DNA of 64,000 nucleotides from Terribacillus sp. DMT04. Its GTDB lineage: Bacteria > Bacillota > Bacilli > Bacillales > Amphibacillaceae. This document shows, piece after piece, positions 38,607 through 47,085 of the stretch; within the stretch, counting starts at the first letter, position 1; every line of letters begins with the position of its first letter. The notes under the pieces are model-generated. The model made no database searches and was not told where the DNA came from. It saw only the letters and a program-made list of their open reading frames with translations. Made by a program: the position numbers and the translations under genes. The stretch covers positions 870,001 to 934,000 of the forward strand of contig NZ_CP077639.1 of NCBI RefSeq assembly GCF_019056395.1, given 5' to 3'.

Positions 38607-38919
38607 ATTGCAGGTACAAGCCTATTCTTAAAATAGGGAAGAGAGCAGGAACTTCTAACTATTCGGCGAGAAGCAGTACGAGCAGCAGTACGAGAATCAC
38701 TTTGACTGGAAAAGAAGCAAAAGTAGTCAGTGCAGGAATATACAGTTACAAATGTACGAAAAGAGACTGTTACCAGATTTACATCATATATAAAAAAGTG
38801 TTGCGTATTTTGGACGTGCAGTATATTATAGTTAAGGTTGTTATATAAAGACTTTGTTAAGTCAGTCGACTTAGCAAAATGCACGTCAGAACAAAAAATA
38901 ACTTTTCTTAAAAAAACTA
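38607..38919. other. Intergenic region before the second 5S-tRNA array
   Basis: About 310 bases with no gene that I can support. Frames of about 100 codons exist on both strands, but they have no ribosome binding site and odd composition. A short repetitive stretch with AGCAGTACGAG occurs twice near 38670. Confidence 0.4.
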
Positions 38920-38948
38920 TTGCATTTCGTCTTTAGAGCATATATAAT
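38920..38948 (+). promoter_or_regulatory. Promoter of the second 5S-tRNA array
   Basis: TTGCAT (38920-38925) and TATAAT (38943-38948) with a 17-base spacer, 42 bases before mature 5S. It would give a transcript containing 5S and 13 tRNAs without 16S or 23S. Confidence 0.7.
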
Positions 38949-38989
38949 ATAATTTGTCCTTGAGAAAAGGCAACAAGATACATAAGAGG

Positions 38990-39102
38990 TCTGGTGGTAA
39001 TAGCGAAGAGGTCACACCTGTTCCCATGCCGAACACAGTAGTTAAGCTCTTCAGCGCCGATGGTAGTTGGGTTCGCCCTGCGAGAGTAGGACGCTGCCAG
39101 GC
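38990..39102 (+). rRNA. rrf: 5S ribosomal RNA, copy 2
   Basis: Same as the 5S copy at 25514 except one base (CAGCAG there, CAGTAG here). It is not preceded by 16S or 23S. The duplicated segment starts at the mature 5' end; sequences upstream differ. Confidence 0.96.
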
Positions 39103-39114
39103 AATCTCGATCAT

Positions 39115-39189
39115 TCCACAGTAGCTCAGTGGTAGAGCTATCGGCTGTTAACCGATCGGTCGCAGGTTCGAATCCTGCCTGTGGAGCCA
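39115..39189 (+). tRNA. tRNA-Asn (GTT), array 2
   Basis: Identical to the copy at 25639. Confidence 0.97.
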
Positions 39190-39191
39190 TT

Positions 39192-39283
39192 GGAGAGCTG
39201 TCCGAGTGGTCGAAGGAGCACGATTGGAAATCGTGTAGGCTGCTAACGCGGTCTCGAGGGTTCGAATCCCTCGCTCTCCGCCA
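39192..39283 (+). tRNA. tRNA-Ser (GGA), array 2
   Basis: Differs from the array 1 copy at three positions; the variable-arm stem can still form with G-T pairs. Confidence 0.97.
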
Positions 39284-39299
39284 TAAGACTTACATAAAT

Positions 39300-39374
39300 G
39301 GCCCGTTGGTCAAGCGGTTAAGACACCGCCCTTTCACGGCGGTAACACGGGTTCGAATCCCGTACGGGTCACCA
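39300..39374 (+). tRNA. tRNA-Glu (TTC), array 2
   Basis: Identical to the copy at 25823. Confidence 0.97.
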
Positions 39375-39398
39375 TTATACTTTATTAAGACCAATCCT

Positions 39399-39474
39399 GG
39401 AGGATTAGCTCAGCTGGGAGAGCATCTGCCTTACAAGCAGAGGGTCGGCGGTTCGAGCCCGTCATCCTCCACCA
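39399..39474 (+). tRNA. tRNA-Val (TAC), array 2
   Basis: Identical to the copy at 25922. Confidence 0.97.
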
Positions 39475-39511
39475 TATGATTTAACTTCATATCTATATTA
39501 CCTTTTATTAT

Positions 39512-39738
<227 letters not shown>

Positions 39739-39757
39739 AATTGATAATCTATTAAGT

Positions 39758-39834
39758 GGTCCGGTAGTTCAGTTGGTTAGAATGCCTGCCTGTCACGCAG
39801 GAGGTCGCGGGTTCGAGTCCCGTCCGGACCGCCA
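39758..39834 (+). tRNA. tRNA-Asp (GTC), array 2
   Basis: Identical to the copy at 26278. Confidence 0.97.
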
Positions 39835-39861
39835 CTTATACAACATGTATATGTTACATAT

Positions 39862-39934
<73 letters not shown>

Positions 39935-39942
39935 CTCTAATC

Positions 39943-40028
39943 GGAGGGATAGCGAAGTTGGCCAAACGCGGCGGACTGTAAATCCGCTCCCATCGGGTTC
40001 GTAGGTTCGAGTCCTACTCCCTCCACCA
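39943..40028 (+). tRNA. tRNA-Tyr (GTA), array 2
   Basis: Identical to the copy at 26463. Confidence 0.97.
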
Positions 40029-40029
40029 T

Positions 40030-40103
40030 AGGGGTATAGTTCAATGGTAGAACAACGGTCTCCAAAACCGTCGATGTGGGTTCAACTCCTACTACCCCTG
40101 CCA
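40030..40103 (+). tRNA. tRNA-Trp (CCA), array 2
   Basis: Identical to the copy at 26550. Confidence 0.97.
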
Positions 40104-40120
40104 TTTTATTTTAATTCTAT

Positions 40121-40194
40121 GGCGGTCGTGGCGAAGTGGTTAACGCACCGGATTGTGGCTCCGGCATTCGTGGGTTCAATCCCCATCGATCGCC
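40121..40194 (+). tRNA. tRNA-His (GTG), array 2, CCA not encoded
   Basis: Identical to the copy at 26641. Confidence 0.95.
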
Positions 40195-40267
40195 CTCTAT
40201 ATAGCTTTCAGGCTATAGCCAAGAAACAGGTAAGGATTCCAACCGGAATCCGATACCTTAAGTTTAT
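40195..40267 (+). other. Structured spacer between tRNA-His and tRNA-Gly, array 2
   Basis: Stems ATAGC/GCTAT and GGATTCC/GGAATCC as in array 1, but the second loop is AACC instead of TAGT and the flanks differ. Confidence 0.6.
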
Positions 40268-40342
40268 GCGAAAGTAGTTCAGTGGTAGAACACCACCTTG
40301 CCAAGGTGGGGGTCGCGGGTTCGAATCCCGTCTTTCGCTCCA
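40268..40342 (+). tRNA. tRNA-Gly (GCC), array 2
   Basis: Identical to the copy at 26788. Confidence 0.97.
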
Positions 40343-40349
40343 TAATATT

Positions 40350-40423
40350 GGCGGCATAGCCAAGTGGTAAGGCAAAGGTCTGCAACACCTTGACCACCGG
40401 TTCAAATCCGGTTGCCGCCTCCA
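40350..40423 (+). tRNA. tRNA-Cys (GCA), array 2
   Basis: Identical to the copy at 26870. Confidence 0.97.
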
Positions 40424-40438
40424 TTGCATTTATAACAT

Positions 40439-40520
40439 GCCGGTGTGGCGGAATTGGCAGACGCGCACGACTCAAAATCGTGTTCCGCAAGGAGTGCCGG
40501 TTCGACCCCGGCCACCGGTA
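40439..40520 (+). tRNA. tRNA-Leu (CAA), array 2, CCA not encoded
   Basis: Identical to the copy at 26959, including TCA in place of CCA. The duplicated segment ends here. Confidence 0.95.
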
Positions 40521-40541
40521 TCACAAGGCATTATGCCTTAG

Positions 40542-40580
40542 AAAGGACTTAGGATAATTATTCCTAAGTCCTTTTTTTAT
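40542..40580 (+). terminator. Intrinsic terminator of the second array
   Basis: AAAGGACTTAGGA and TCCTAAGTCCTTT form a perfect 13-bp stem followed by several T. It is unrelated to the terminator of array 1. Confidence 0.92.
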
Positions 40581-40657
40581 TTGTAAAATTTCTCAGCTGC
40601 TTAACAAACAAACTTAGCATGTAGGTAAGGTAAAAAAAGAAATGGGGACAACTTCAT

Positions 40658-41479
40658 ATGTTACAAAGAGTCGATTCTTTAGATAGTATTATTGCTATTA
40701 TTCCTGTAATAAAAGCTTCCGTACCAGCAGATTTATCAATAGCAGTATGTGATTTACAAAAGTTCGTTGCCTACTTTCCTGGTGAAGAGATTGATCTGAA
40801 TATAAAGAAGGGACAAGAACTTAATCCTAAAGAACCGTTAGCTATAGCTATAAGAGAAGATCGTTATTTACAAGAAAATGTACCAGCAGATTTTTATGGC
40901 TTTGAGTTTACTGGTACCGCCAATCCGGTACAGGATAGAAAAGGTAACATTATTGGAGGAATTGCAGTTCAATTAAGAAGGCAAACAGAATTGAGAACGA
41001 TTGCAGACCAAATTTCAATCTCTCTTTCTCAAGCAAATGAACAAATTGATCAGATTAAATCAGGTTCAGCTTCTTTAGAGAGTCACTCCCACGAGTTGCT
41101 CAAGCAATCGCACAAAGCTGGTGAAGATGTCAGTCAAACAGCTGAAGTCTTGACTATTATTAAGCAAGTGGCAGATCAGACGAATTTATTAGGATTAAAC
41201 GCTGCCATTGAAGCTGCGCGTGCCAAGGAATATGGTAAAGGATTTGAAGTTGTAGCCAAAGAAATACGTAAATTATCTAATGAAACTGTTGCATCAACAG
41301 ACTCTATCAATAAAACAATGAATCAAATGCAACAAACAGCCCAGCAGATGGGAATTTATATAGAAAAGGTAGCAGCTGTTGGAGAAGAACAAGCAAATTC
41401 CATTAAACAGACATCCGCTTTTATCGAAGAAATTAAAGTAATGGCAGATAAGCTGAATCAGTTTGCGAATAAGTTGTAG
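40658..41479 (+). CDS. Soluble methyl-accepting chemotaxis-like protein
   Basis: A 273-residue chemoreceptor without membrane segments. Residues about 1-115 form a sensor-like domain with [21 protein letters not shown] and [17 protein letters not shown]. The rest is the coiled-coil signalling domain with the hairpin tip [20 protein letters not shown], which contacts CheA and CheW. The coiled coil is short, as in B. subtilis YfmS, a cytoplasmic receptor. The ligand is unknown. The start ATG has only a weak GGGGAC ribosome binding site. It follows the second tRNA array and ends in a hairpin. Confidence 0.85.
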   Translation: MLQRVDSLDSIIAIIPVIKASVPADLSIAVCDLQKFVAYFPGEEIDLNIKKGQELNPKEPLAIAIREDRYLQENVPADFYGFEFTGTANPVQDRKGNIIGGIAVQLRRQTELRTIADQISISLSQANEQIDQIKSGSASLESHSHELLKQSHKAGEDVSQTAEVLTIIKQVADQTNLLGLNAAIEAARAKEYGKGFEVVAKEIRKLSNETVASTDSINKTMNQMQQTAQQMGIYIEKVAAVGEEQANSIKQTSAFIEEIKVMADKLNQFANKL

Positions 41480-41525
41480 ATTTAAAAATCAATATTTTTA
41501 TAATAAACTGATTGTTATATAAGGG

Positions 41526-41556
41526 AGGAGAGAACTATAATTTAGTTCTCTTTCCC
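41526..41556 (+). terminator. Hairpin after the chemoreceptor gene
   Basis: AGAGAACTA pairs with TAGTTCTCT around a TAATT loop, followed by TTCCCCCC rather than a T run, so terminator function is less certain. Confidence 0.5.
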
Positions 41557-42040
41557 CCCTTAGTTTTTAAAGCTCAATCATGATTTAGCAGAGGCTTCTT
41601 TAACTTGAACAACCACTAGTTCGCAGTGGAAATCAACATTTATAGAACTAACAACACATGGAAGATTCACTTAAAATCAGATGCCACAGAAGATGTTTTG
41701 ATGCAAGCATAGTTCCTGTTTGACAGAAACTGCTTGTTACAAGGCAATGCAATAAAGAAAATTTATGAGCTTACTTGTACAGGTGATAAAGGTAATTACT
41801 TTTGCCTTAAGAGCGGAGAGCATAAACACTTGATGGAGCATATAGGAGTTCAGCGTGAAGTGAAGGATGTCACTTCTGTTAAAATGAACCTTATATCGCT
41901 TATTGATAAATGCTTTGAAATTTTTGTGGTTGAGGAATCCTAGGGAGTAAGTTTCAAGTTATTATTTAAAAAGAGCTTCTATCTATAGTAAGATTACAAA
42001 TGCGTCACAACATAATATACACCAAGGAGGAGAAAGAATC
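41557..42040. other. Gap with possible gene remnants
   Basis: About 480 bases with no gene I can support. On the minus strand a protein-like tail ends at 41578 and includes SSINVDFHCELVVVQVKEAS, possibly the C-terminal end of a lost gene. On the plus strand a 69-codon frame (41734-41943, TTG start) lacks a ribosome binding site and any known motif. Confidence 0.35.
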
Positions 42041-42424
42041 TTGAAAATAATTGTTACCAGTCTATTTGTTAATGATCAAGCCAAGGCATTGACATTTTAC
42101 TCCGAAATACTAGGCTTTACAAAAAAGAATGACGTCCCCGCAGGAGAATACAGATGGCTAACACTAGTTTCTTCAGATGATCAAGGAGGTACCGAGCTTT
42201 TACTCGAACCAAATATTCATCCCGCCGCAAAAGAATATCAGACGAAAATCTTTTCTGAAGGTATACCAGCGACCATGTTTGGGGTTGCTGATATACATCA
42301 AGAGTACAAACAGTTAAAGGAAAAAGGCGTGGTATTCACGATGGAACCGACAAAGGTGGGAGAAAACACGATTGCTGTTTTCGATGATACATGTGGTAAT
42401 CTTATTCAGTTATTGCAGCAATAA
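42041..42424 (+). CDS. VOC family protein (glyoxalase-like)
   Basis: A 127-residue vicinal-oxygen-chelate fold protein. Two beta-alpha-beta-beta-beta units are visible: MKIIVTSLFVNDQAKALTFY at the start with LGF, and the second unit with VFTMEPTKVGENTIAVFDDTCGNLIQL. Members include glyoxalases, dioxygenases and antibiotic-binding proteins; the ligand cannot be told. Translation starts at a TTG 8 bases after AAGGAGGAG. It faces the aldo/keto reductase gene across a perfect palindrome terminator. Confidence 0.82.
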   Translation: MKIIVTSLFVNDQAKALTFYSEILGFTKKNDVPAGEYRWLTLVSSDDQGGTELLLEPNIHPAAKEYQTKIFSEGIPATMFGVADIHQEYKQLKEKGVVFTMEPTKVGENTIAVFDDTCGNLIQLLQQ

Positions 42425-42472
42425 CTGCAAAAATGTTGTGATAAATCCAAGCTGCATTATAAGTTAATTGAT

Positions 42473-42516
42473 AAAATACCAAAATAGAGCCTTATAAGGC
42501 TCTATTTTGGTATTTT
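42473..42516. terminator. Bidirectional terminator, 44-bp perfect palindrome
   Basis: Twenty-base arms running from AAAATACC (42473) to GGTATTTT (42516) around a TATA centre with no mismatch. It ends both the VOC gene and the convergent aldo/keto reductase gene. Confidence 0.85.
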
Positions 42517-42518
42517 AA

Positions 42519-43592
42519 TTAGTCATCCAACCCCATCGACTGCTTATACCCTTCCAAATAAGGCATTTCTACTGGGCTTCCTTTTTCGAAGGAGCTCATG
42601 GCGCGGTGCCAGTTTGGGTAGAGAGGTGCTGGTCGTGCTGCTGACTCAATTAGGTTGTGTTCTTCTTGGGTCAGTTGCATGTCAAAGGAATCGATGTTTT
42701 CTTTTAATTGTTGTTCATTGCGGGCTGCTATAACAATTGGGCCGACGTTTGGACGGTCTTTAGTCCAGGTGTAAGCGATTTGCGGTACGGATGCGTTATG
42801 GTTGGATGCAACTTCTTCGAGTGCATCGATTACTTTGTAAAGGCGTTCTTCATCCTGTACCCAAGGCTCTGGCCAGCCTCCGCCTTGGCGGGTGTTTTCT
42901 GGTGCTGTTTTATTGCGTCCTATTTTACCATTAAGAAGACCTTCACCAAGCGGGCTCCAGATCATGTTGCCGATACCAAGTTCTTTTCCTGCTGGAAGCA
43001 GCTCATATTCTGCTTCGCGTGCTTCTGGTGTGTAGTAGATTTGCTGCGTGATTGGTGGAATATAACCCGGCTGCTGTTCTGCGACAGAGAAAGTTCGCGC
43101 AAGCGCCCAGCCGCTATAGTTGGATACTCCCCAATATCGGATCTTTCCGGATTTGACGAGGTTTGTCATAGCCTCAATTGTCTCTTCAACTGGCGTGCGC
43201 CCGTCCCATAGGTGCACAAAGTACAAGTCGAGGTAGTCAGTACCTAGACGCTGCAAGGACTGATCAATTGATTTCTCGATATTAACACGTGATGCGCCTC
43301 CGTCATTTGGACCGTCACCTAATTGAAATCCAGTCTTAGATGTGAGCAGCACGTCGTCTCGGCGTCCCTTAATAGCGGCGCCGAGTACACGCTCCGCATC
43401 ACCTTTCGAATAAAGATTGGCCGTATCAAACATGTTTATACCAGCTTCTAAAGACATATCTACCATACGACGCGCTTCATCTTTCTGTACATTGCCGGTC
43501 GCTTCAAAGCCATTCGTTCCGCTGAACGGAATCGTTCCTAAAATATACTTCGGAACACGCAGACCAGAATTACCTAAATTGATATATTCCAT
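42519..43592 (-). CDS. Aldo/keto reductase
   Basis: A 357-residue NADPH-dependent reductase of the AKR superfamily. The TIM-barrel catalytic residues are visible: Asp in MFDTANLYS, Tyr in the same segment, Lys in LLTSKTG and His in LYFVHLWDG. WGVSNYSGWAL, WSPLGEGLLNGKIG and the C-terminal cofactor part VGPIVIAARNEQQLKENI follow. It belongs to the YghZ/potassium-channel-beta-like branch; the substrate is unknown. The ATG at 43592 is set by CAGGAGG 6 bases upstream; the open frame runs 10 codons further without support. Confidence 0.87.
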   Translation of the reverse strand: MEYINLGNSGLRVPKYILGTIPFSGTNGFEATGNVQKDEARRMVDMSLEAGINMFDTANLYSKGDAERVLGAAIKGRRDDVLLTSKTGFQLGDGPNDGGASRVNIEKSIDQSLQRLGTDYLDLYFVHLWDGRTPVEETIEAMTNLVKSGKIRYWGVSNYSGWALARTFSVAEQQPGYIPPITQQIYYTPEAREAEYELLPAGKELGIGNMIWSPLGEGLLNGKIGRNKTAPENTRQGGGWPEPWVQDEERLYKVIDALEEVASNHNASVPQIAYTWTKDRPNVGPIVIAARNEQQLKENIDSFDMQLTQEEHNLIESAARPAPLYPNWHRAMSSFEKGSPVEMPYLEGYKQSMGLDD

Positions 43593-43761
43593 GATATCCT
43601 CCTGTTTGTGCATAATTAGCATTTTAGTTAATTTACCCGGTGCTTGATATAGTAAAACTGAAGCTTATGCCAGCATCACTATGCATTGTTTTTTAAGTTT
43701 GACAATTGTTCTGTTACTAGGTAATTTAAATAGAACAAATCTATGAGAAGGGGGAGAGCGG

Positions 43762-44454
43762 ATGAAAAATATTGGCCTTATTGGCGGTATGAGCTGGGAG
43801 TCTACCACCGAATACTACCGTATTATAAACGAAGAAGTAAAGAAGGAATTAGGCGGACTACATTCTGCAAAGTGCGTGATGTACAGCGTTGATTTTCACG
43901 AGATTGAAACATATCAGGCGGAAGGTGACTGGCAGAAAGCGGGGGAACTGCTCGGCGAAGCGGCATCTTCCTTGGAAAAAGCCGGGGCTTCCTTTATCGT
44001 CATCTGTACTAACACCATGCATAAGGTAACAGCTTCCATAGAAGAGAATATTAACATTCCAATCTTACATATTGCTGATGCAACGGCCAAACAAATACGA
44101 GAAGCGAACATAAAAAAAGTAGGCTTATTAGGGACATCTTATACAATGGAGCAGGATTTTTACCGGGAACGTATTGCGTCCAATAGTATAGAAGTAATTG
44201 TTCCAGATAAAACGGCGAGACAAGAAGTGAATAGAGTGATTTACGAAGAGTTATGCTTAGGGATAATCTCGGAGCCTTCTAGACAATATTATAAAAGTGT
44301 TATAGAAGACTTGGAAAAACAAGGTGCGGAAGGAATAATCCTAGGCTGTACAGAGATTGGTTTACTGCTGCAGCAAACTGATTCACAAGTCCCTTTATTT
44401 GATACAACGACAATTCATGCACTGGAGGCTGTTCGTGCTTCACTTGATGAATAA
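43762..44454 (+). CDS. Aspartate/glutamate racemase family protein
   Basis: A 230-residue cofactor-independent amino-acid racemase of the aspartate racemase (YgeA/RacX) type. The N terminus IGLIGGMSWESTTEYY is the family signature. The two catalytic Cys lie in VICTNTMH near residue 84 and ILGCTEIGLL near 196. RacX of B. subtilis makes D-amino acids that disperse biofilms, while others are aspartate racemases; specificity is not resolved. An AGAAGGGGGAG ribosome binding site precedes the ATG. A TTGACA (43699-43704) with TAATTT 17 bases further is a possible promoter. Confidence 0.87.
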   Translation: MKNIGLIGGMSWESTTEYYRIINEEVKKELGGLHSAKCVMYSVDFHEIETYQAEGDWQKAGELLGEAASSLEKAGASFIVICTNTMHKVTASIEENINIPILHIADATAKQIREANIKKVGLLGTSYTMEQDFYRERIASNSIEVIVPDKTARQEVNRVIYEELCLGIISEPSRQYYKSVIEDLEKQGAEGIILGCTEIGLLLQQTDSQVPLFDTTTIHALEAVRASLDE

Positions 44455-44457
44455 TAC

Positions 44458-44506
44458 AGAAAAAGATTGCCTAGAATCCTCAGTTTCTACGCAATCTTTT
44501 TTTATG
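44458..44506. terminator. Bidirectional terminator racemase / vanZ-like gene
   Basis: AAAAGATTGC (44461-44470) pairs with GCAATCTTTT (44491-44500), with an inner TAGAA/TTCTA stem. It overlaps the last codons of the vanZ-like gene. Confidence 0.8.
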
Positions 44507-45070
44507 TTCTAAATTTAAAAAGTATATCTTTATAATAATCCAACCGAGAAGTGCTCCTAGCACATTCATTATAAAGTCATCAATATCTGTTACTGCATTC
44601 GGTACGCCGGTAATAAAATCCAATGCTAACTGTGCTAGTTCAATGATTAGGACTAGAAGTACGGTACCTATGAAGAACTTAGAAAAGCTAGGTGTTCTTC
44701 TGTTTAGCACACCTATTAGTATCGGGAGAGGCAGGAGCATGATAAGGTTTCCAACCACTTGTCTGTAATTTCCTGCATGTAATGAGCTTGTGATTGTTTC
44801 AAAAGGGTTTAGCTGATACATATGCTGACTTGGTAGGTCAAAGAATATAGAAGCATTGTAAACTATCGTAATAGGGAGGAGGGTGAGCTTAAAAACAGAC
44901 AATGCATAAAAGAGAATGGCACCGATGATAAATAATTTTCTAAGATTAAAATGCTTCCTTTTTATTTTATTGTAGTAGAAATACAAGAAAATAAAAAATA
45001 CGATAAAGACAAGTAAAAATAGCGGCGGATTTAAATTGTAATCAACAGCATATGCATTATTCACGAGCAT
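44480..45070 (-). CDS. VanZ family membrane protein
   Basis: A 196-residue protein with about five hydrophobic helices (near 15-35, 45-66, 105-122, 130-150 and 168-188). Conserved VanZ-domain features are FKLTLLPI, LNPFETI, VVGNLIMLLPLPILIGVL and the acidic VPNAVTDIDDFIMNVLGALLGW. VanZ gives low-level teicoplanin resistance in enterococci; most chromosomal homologues have no known role. The listed ATG lies only 2 bases after AAAGGAT; a GTG two codons downstream (45064) has better spacing and may be the true start. Confidence 0.82.
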   Translation of the reverse strand: MLVNNAYAVDYNLNPPLFLLVFIVFFIFLYFYYNKIKRKHFNLRKLFIIGAILFYALSVFKLTLLPITIVYNASIFFDLPSQHMYQLNPFETITSSLHAGNYRQVVGNLIMLLPLPILIGVLNRRTPSFSKFFIGTVLLVLIIELAQLALDFITGVPNAVTDIDDFIMNVLGALLGWIIIKIYFLNLEHKKRLRRN

Positions 45071-45279
45071 CTATCCTTTAAGCTTGTAGTAGCGGAGAAC
45101 TTACATATATTCTATTGCCCCATATTGTAATCTCTCAAACTAGCTAGAAAAAGAGCATGCAGAACCAAAATAGATAAAAAAATTAACACATTCAATTGAC
45201 TGAAAACTTAAAATGTAATACCATGCTAACATGTTTATATTTTAAGAAAATTCATGCAAATGTTGGTAGGAGGGTCCTT

Positions 45280-46473
45280 ATGTCACAATTATTAGCTCTA
45301 GTAATCCTTACTTTTATCTTATTTATTGGTGATATGGTAGCAGTTCGAACGAAAGCATGGGTCCCGTCTGTATTTGTTTGTGCTATTTTATTTCTCGCCG
45401 GATATTGGACTTTCTTCCCGAAAGATATTGTGTCATTAGCTGGTGTGCCGCCTGTGGTAGCGACAATGATCATGTATTTATTGATTACGAACATGGGAAC
45501 GTTATTATCTTTGAAAGAACTGAAGGCGCAGTGGAAAACAATCGTGATTGCACTTGCTGGCATATTAGGAGTTGTCGTTACATTATTGAGTGTTGGAACG
45601 TTAATCTTTGGATTTGAAACGATGGTTGTTGCGGTGCCTCCATTGGTCGGAGGAATTGTTTCTTCGCTTCTCATGTCAGATGCAGCTAGTGCGGCTGGTC
45701 TTTCTTCATTAGCGGTATTTGCCGTTGTTATCTATGTGATTCAAGGATTTGCTGGCTACCCAATTACATCAATCTTTTTGAAAAAAGAAGGCAAGCGACT
45801 GCTGGAGCTTTATCGAAATGGTGAACTGCAAGTAACAGAGCAAAAGGATGCTAAAGCAGAAATTGCTGCAACAGTAGAACCGCACGCACAAAGATGGAGA
45901 CTGCCGGAAAAGTACAATACCGACTTCTATAAGTTTTTCAAGTTGGCACTTGTGTCTTATGCAGCTTATCTTGTTTCAACTTTACTGGGACCAGTGGTTG
46001 AGATCAGCCCATATGTACTTTGCTTATTGTTTGGGGTAATTGCCACTAGCATGGGATTCCTGGAAAAGCAAACATTGCAAAAAGCGAATGGTTTTGGAAT
46101 CGCAGTACTAGTATTAATGCTGTTTATCTTTGATGGTTTAAATAAGGCAACACCAAGCATGATGCTGGAAATATTATATCCTTTAATAGGAACAATCATC
46201 ATTGGAATTATTGGAATGTATATCTTCTCTTTCCTAGCAGGCAAGATTTTAAATGTGAGCAAGAATATGGCGTTTGCCGTCTCTTTAACAGCTCTTTATG
46301 GTTTCCCAGCTGATTATATTATTACAAACGAAGTGATCAAGTCATTAACCGAAGATGAAAAAGAAAGAGAAGCATTAACGAGCCACATGCTGCCGCCAAT
46401 GCTTGTCGGAGGGTTTATTACCGTTACGATTGTGTCGGTTGTATTAGCAGGAATTTTCGTGGGTTTCTTATGA
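45280..46473 (+). CDS. Multi-pass membrane protein, putative transporter
   Basis: A 397-residue protein with about ten to twelve hydrophobic helices in two halves separated by a hydrophilic loop (about 170-215, with EQKDAKAEIAATVEPHAQRW). Repeated patterns such as PPVVATMIMYLLITNMGTLL and PPLVGGIVSSLLMSDAASAA recall Na+/glutamate symporter (GltS)-like carriers, but I cannot place it in a family. The ATG at 45280 follows GGTAGGAGGG; upstream codons lack support. A TTGACT (45196-45201) with TACCAT 17 bases later may be its promoter. A racemase gene lies nearby, which could hint at an amino-acid substrate. Confidence 0.7.
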   Translation: MSQLLALVILTFILFIGDMVAVRTKAWVPSVFVCAILFLAGYWTFFPKDIVSLAGVPPVVATMIMYLLITNMGTLLSLKELKAQWKTIVIALAGILGVVVTLLSVGTLIFGFETMVVAVPPLVGGIVSSLLMSDAASAAGLSSLAVFAVVIYVIQGFAGYPITSIFLKKEGKRLLELYRNGELQVTEQKDAKAEIAATVEPHAQRWRLPEKYNTDFYKFFKLALVSYAAYLVSTLLGPVVEISPYVLCLLFGVIATSMGFLEKQTLQKANGFGIAVLVLMLFIFDGLNKATPSMMLEILYPLIGTIIIGIIGMYIFSFLAGKILNVSKNMAFAVSLTALYGFPADYIITNEVIKSLTEDEKEREALTSHMLPPMLVGGFITVTIVSVVLAGIFVGFL

Positions 46474-46501
46474 ATGAGGTATCAATTAAAATATAATCTC
46501 T

Positions 46502-46905
46502 AAGAGGCTGGGACAAAACAATCAATTCATCCTAAAAGCGAACGATTACTAGATTCATACTTTTTTATGCATCCCTCTGACTGCTGTTTTCAAACTTTAG
46601 CTGTTATTCTCGGATAAGAATAGCTTTTGAAGTAGGCACCGACAAGAAAATCGCTATCTTTTTCGAGGAGTCTACGTATTTTTTCTACACAAGTTAAGGT
46701 TTCTCATAACAAAAATCAGCGCAGGAAATACACGGAGACTCCCGCGGGAGGAAGGCTAGGTTAGACCCCGCAGTGCGTTTTTTGCACGAGGAGGCTCACC
46801 AGCCGCCCGCAGGAAAGCGGAGTGTAATTCCGAAGCGATGCTCTCAGCCAATGGCCGTATTGTTTGGATTTTTATATAGACTAAACAGTTATGTCTCAGC
46901 CTTTT
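46502..46905. repeat. MITE-like intergenic repeat of about 404 bp
   Basis: The element is bounded by imperfect terminal inverted repeats, AGAGGCTGGGACAAAAC on the left and GTTATGTCTCAGCCTTTT on the right (about 15 of 17 matches). It holds the G+C-rich block GGAGACTCCCGCGGGAGGAA and AGACCCCGCAGTGCG that I recall from dispersed repeats in many Bacillaceae genomes. It has no coding capacity. It lies between the transporter and nucleotidase genes, just upstream of the nucleotidase promoter. Confidence 0.7.
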
Positions 46906-46961
46906 AGCTGTATGAATAAGAACAGATTGAGATCTGGAAGAAAACGAAATTTTTTTATAAA

Positions 46962-47004
46962 TTAACAATCTCTTCATGTTAAGTTAATAGTATGCTTCTA
47001 CAAT
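46962..47004 (+). promoter_or_regulatory. Possible Pho box and promoter of the 5'-nucleotidase
   Basis: TTAACA (46962), TTCATG (46973) and TTAATA (46984) are hexamers with exactly 11-base periodicity, the spacing of PhoP-binding TT(A/C/T)A(C/T)A repeats; two match fully and one in five of six positions. A -10-like TACAAT (46999-47004) follows ten bases later with no -35, as in PhoP-activated promoters. In the leader, TCGACAA (47017) and TTGTCGA (47051) could form a hairpin. Confidence 0.45.
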
Positions 47005-47085
47005 ATAGTAGGAGAGTCGACAAAGGCTGCGTACGGTAGAAATACATCTCTTGTCGAATTTTAACTATTTGGGGGAATGTTATTT

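Noticed and set aside
38546-38848. 100-codon frame before the second 5S gene, and a 116-codon frame on the other strand
   Set aside because: No ribosome binding site, skewed composition, and it overlaps the terminator of the permease gene.
46756-46977. 73-codon minus-strand frame with SAFLRAAGEPPRAKNALRG
   Set aside because: It is a translation of the MITE-like repeat, a common false annotation.
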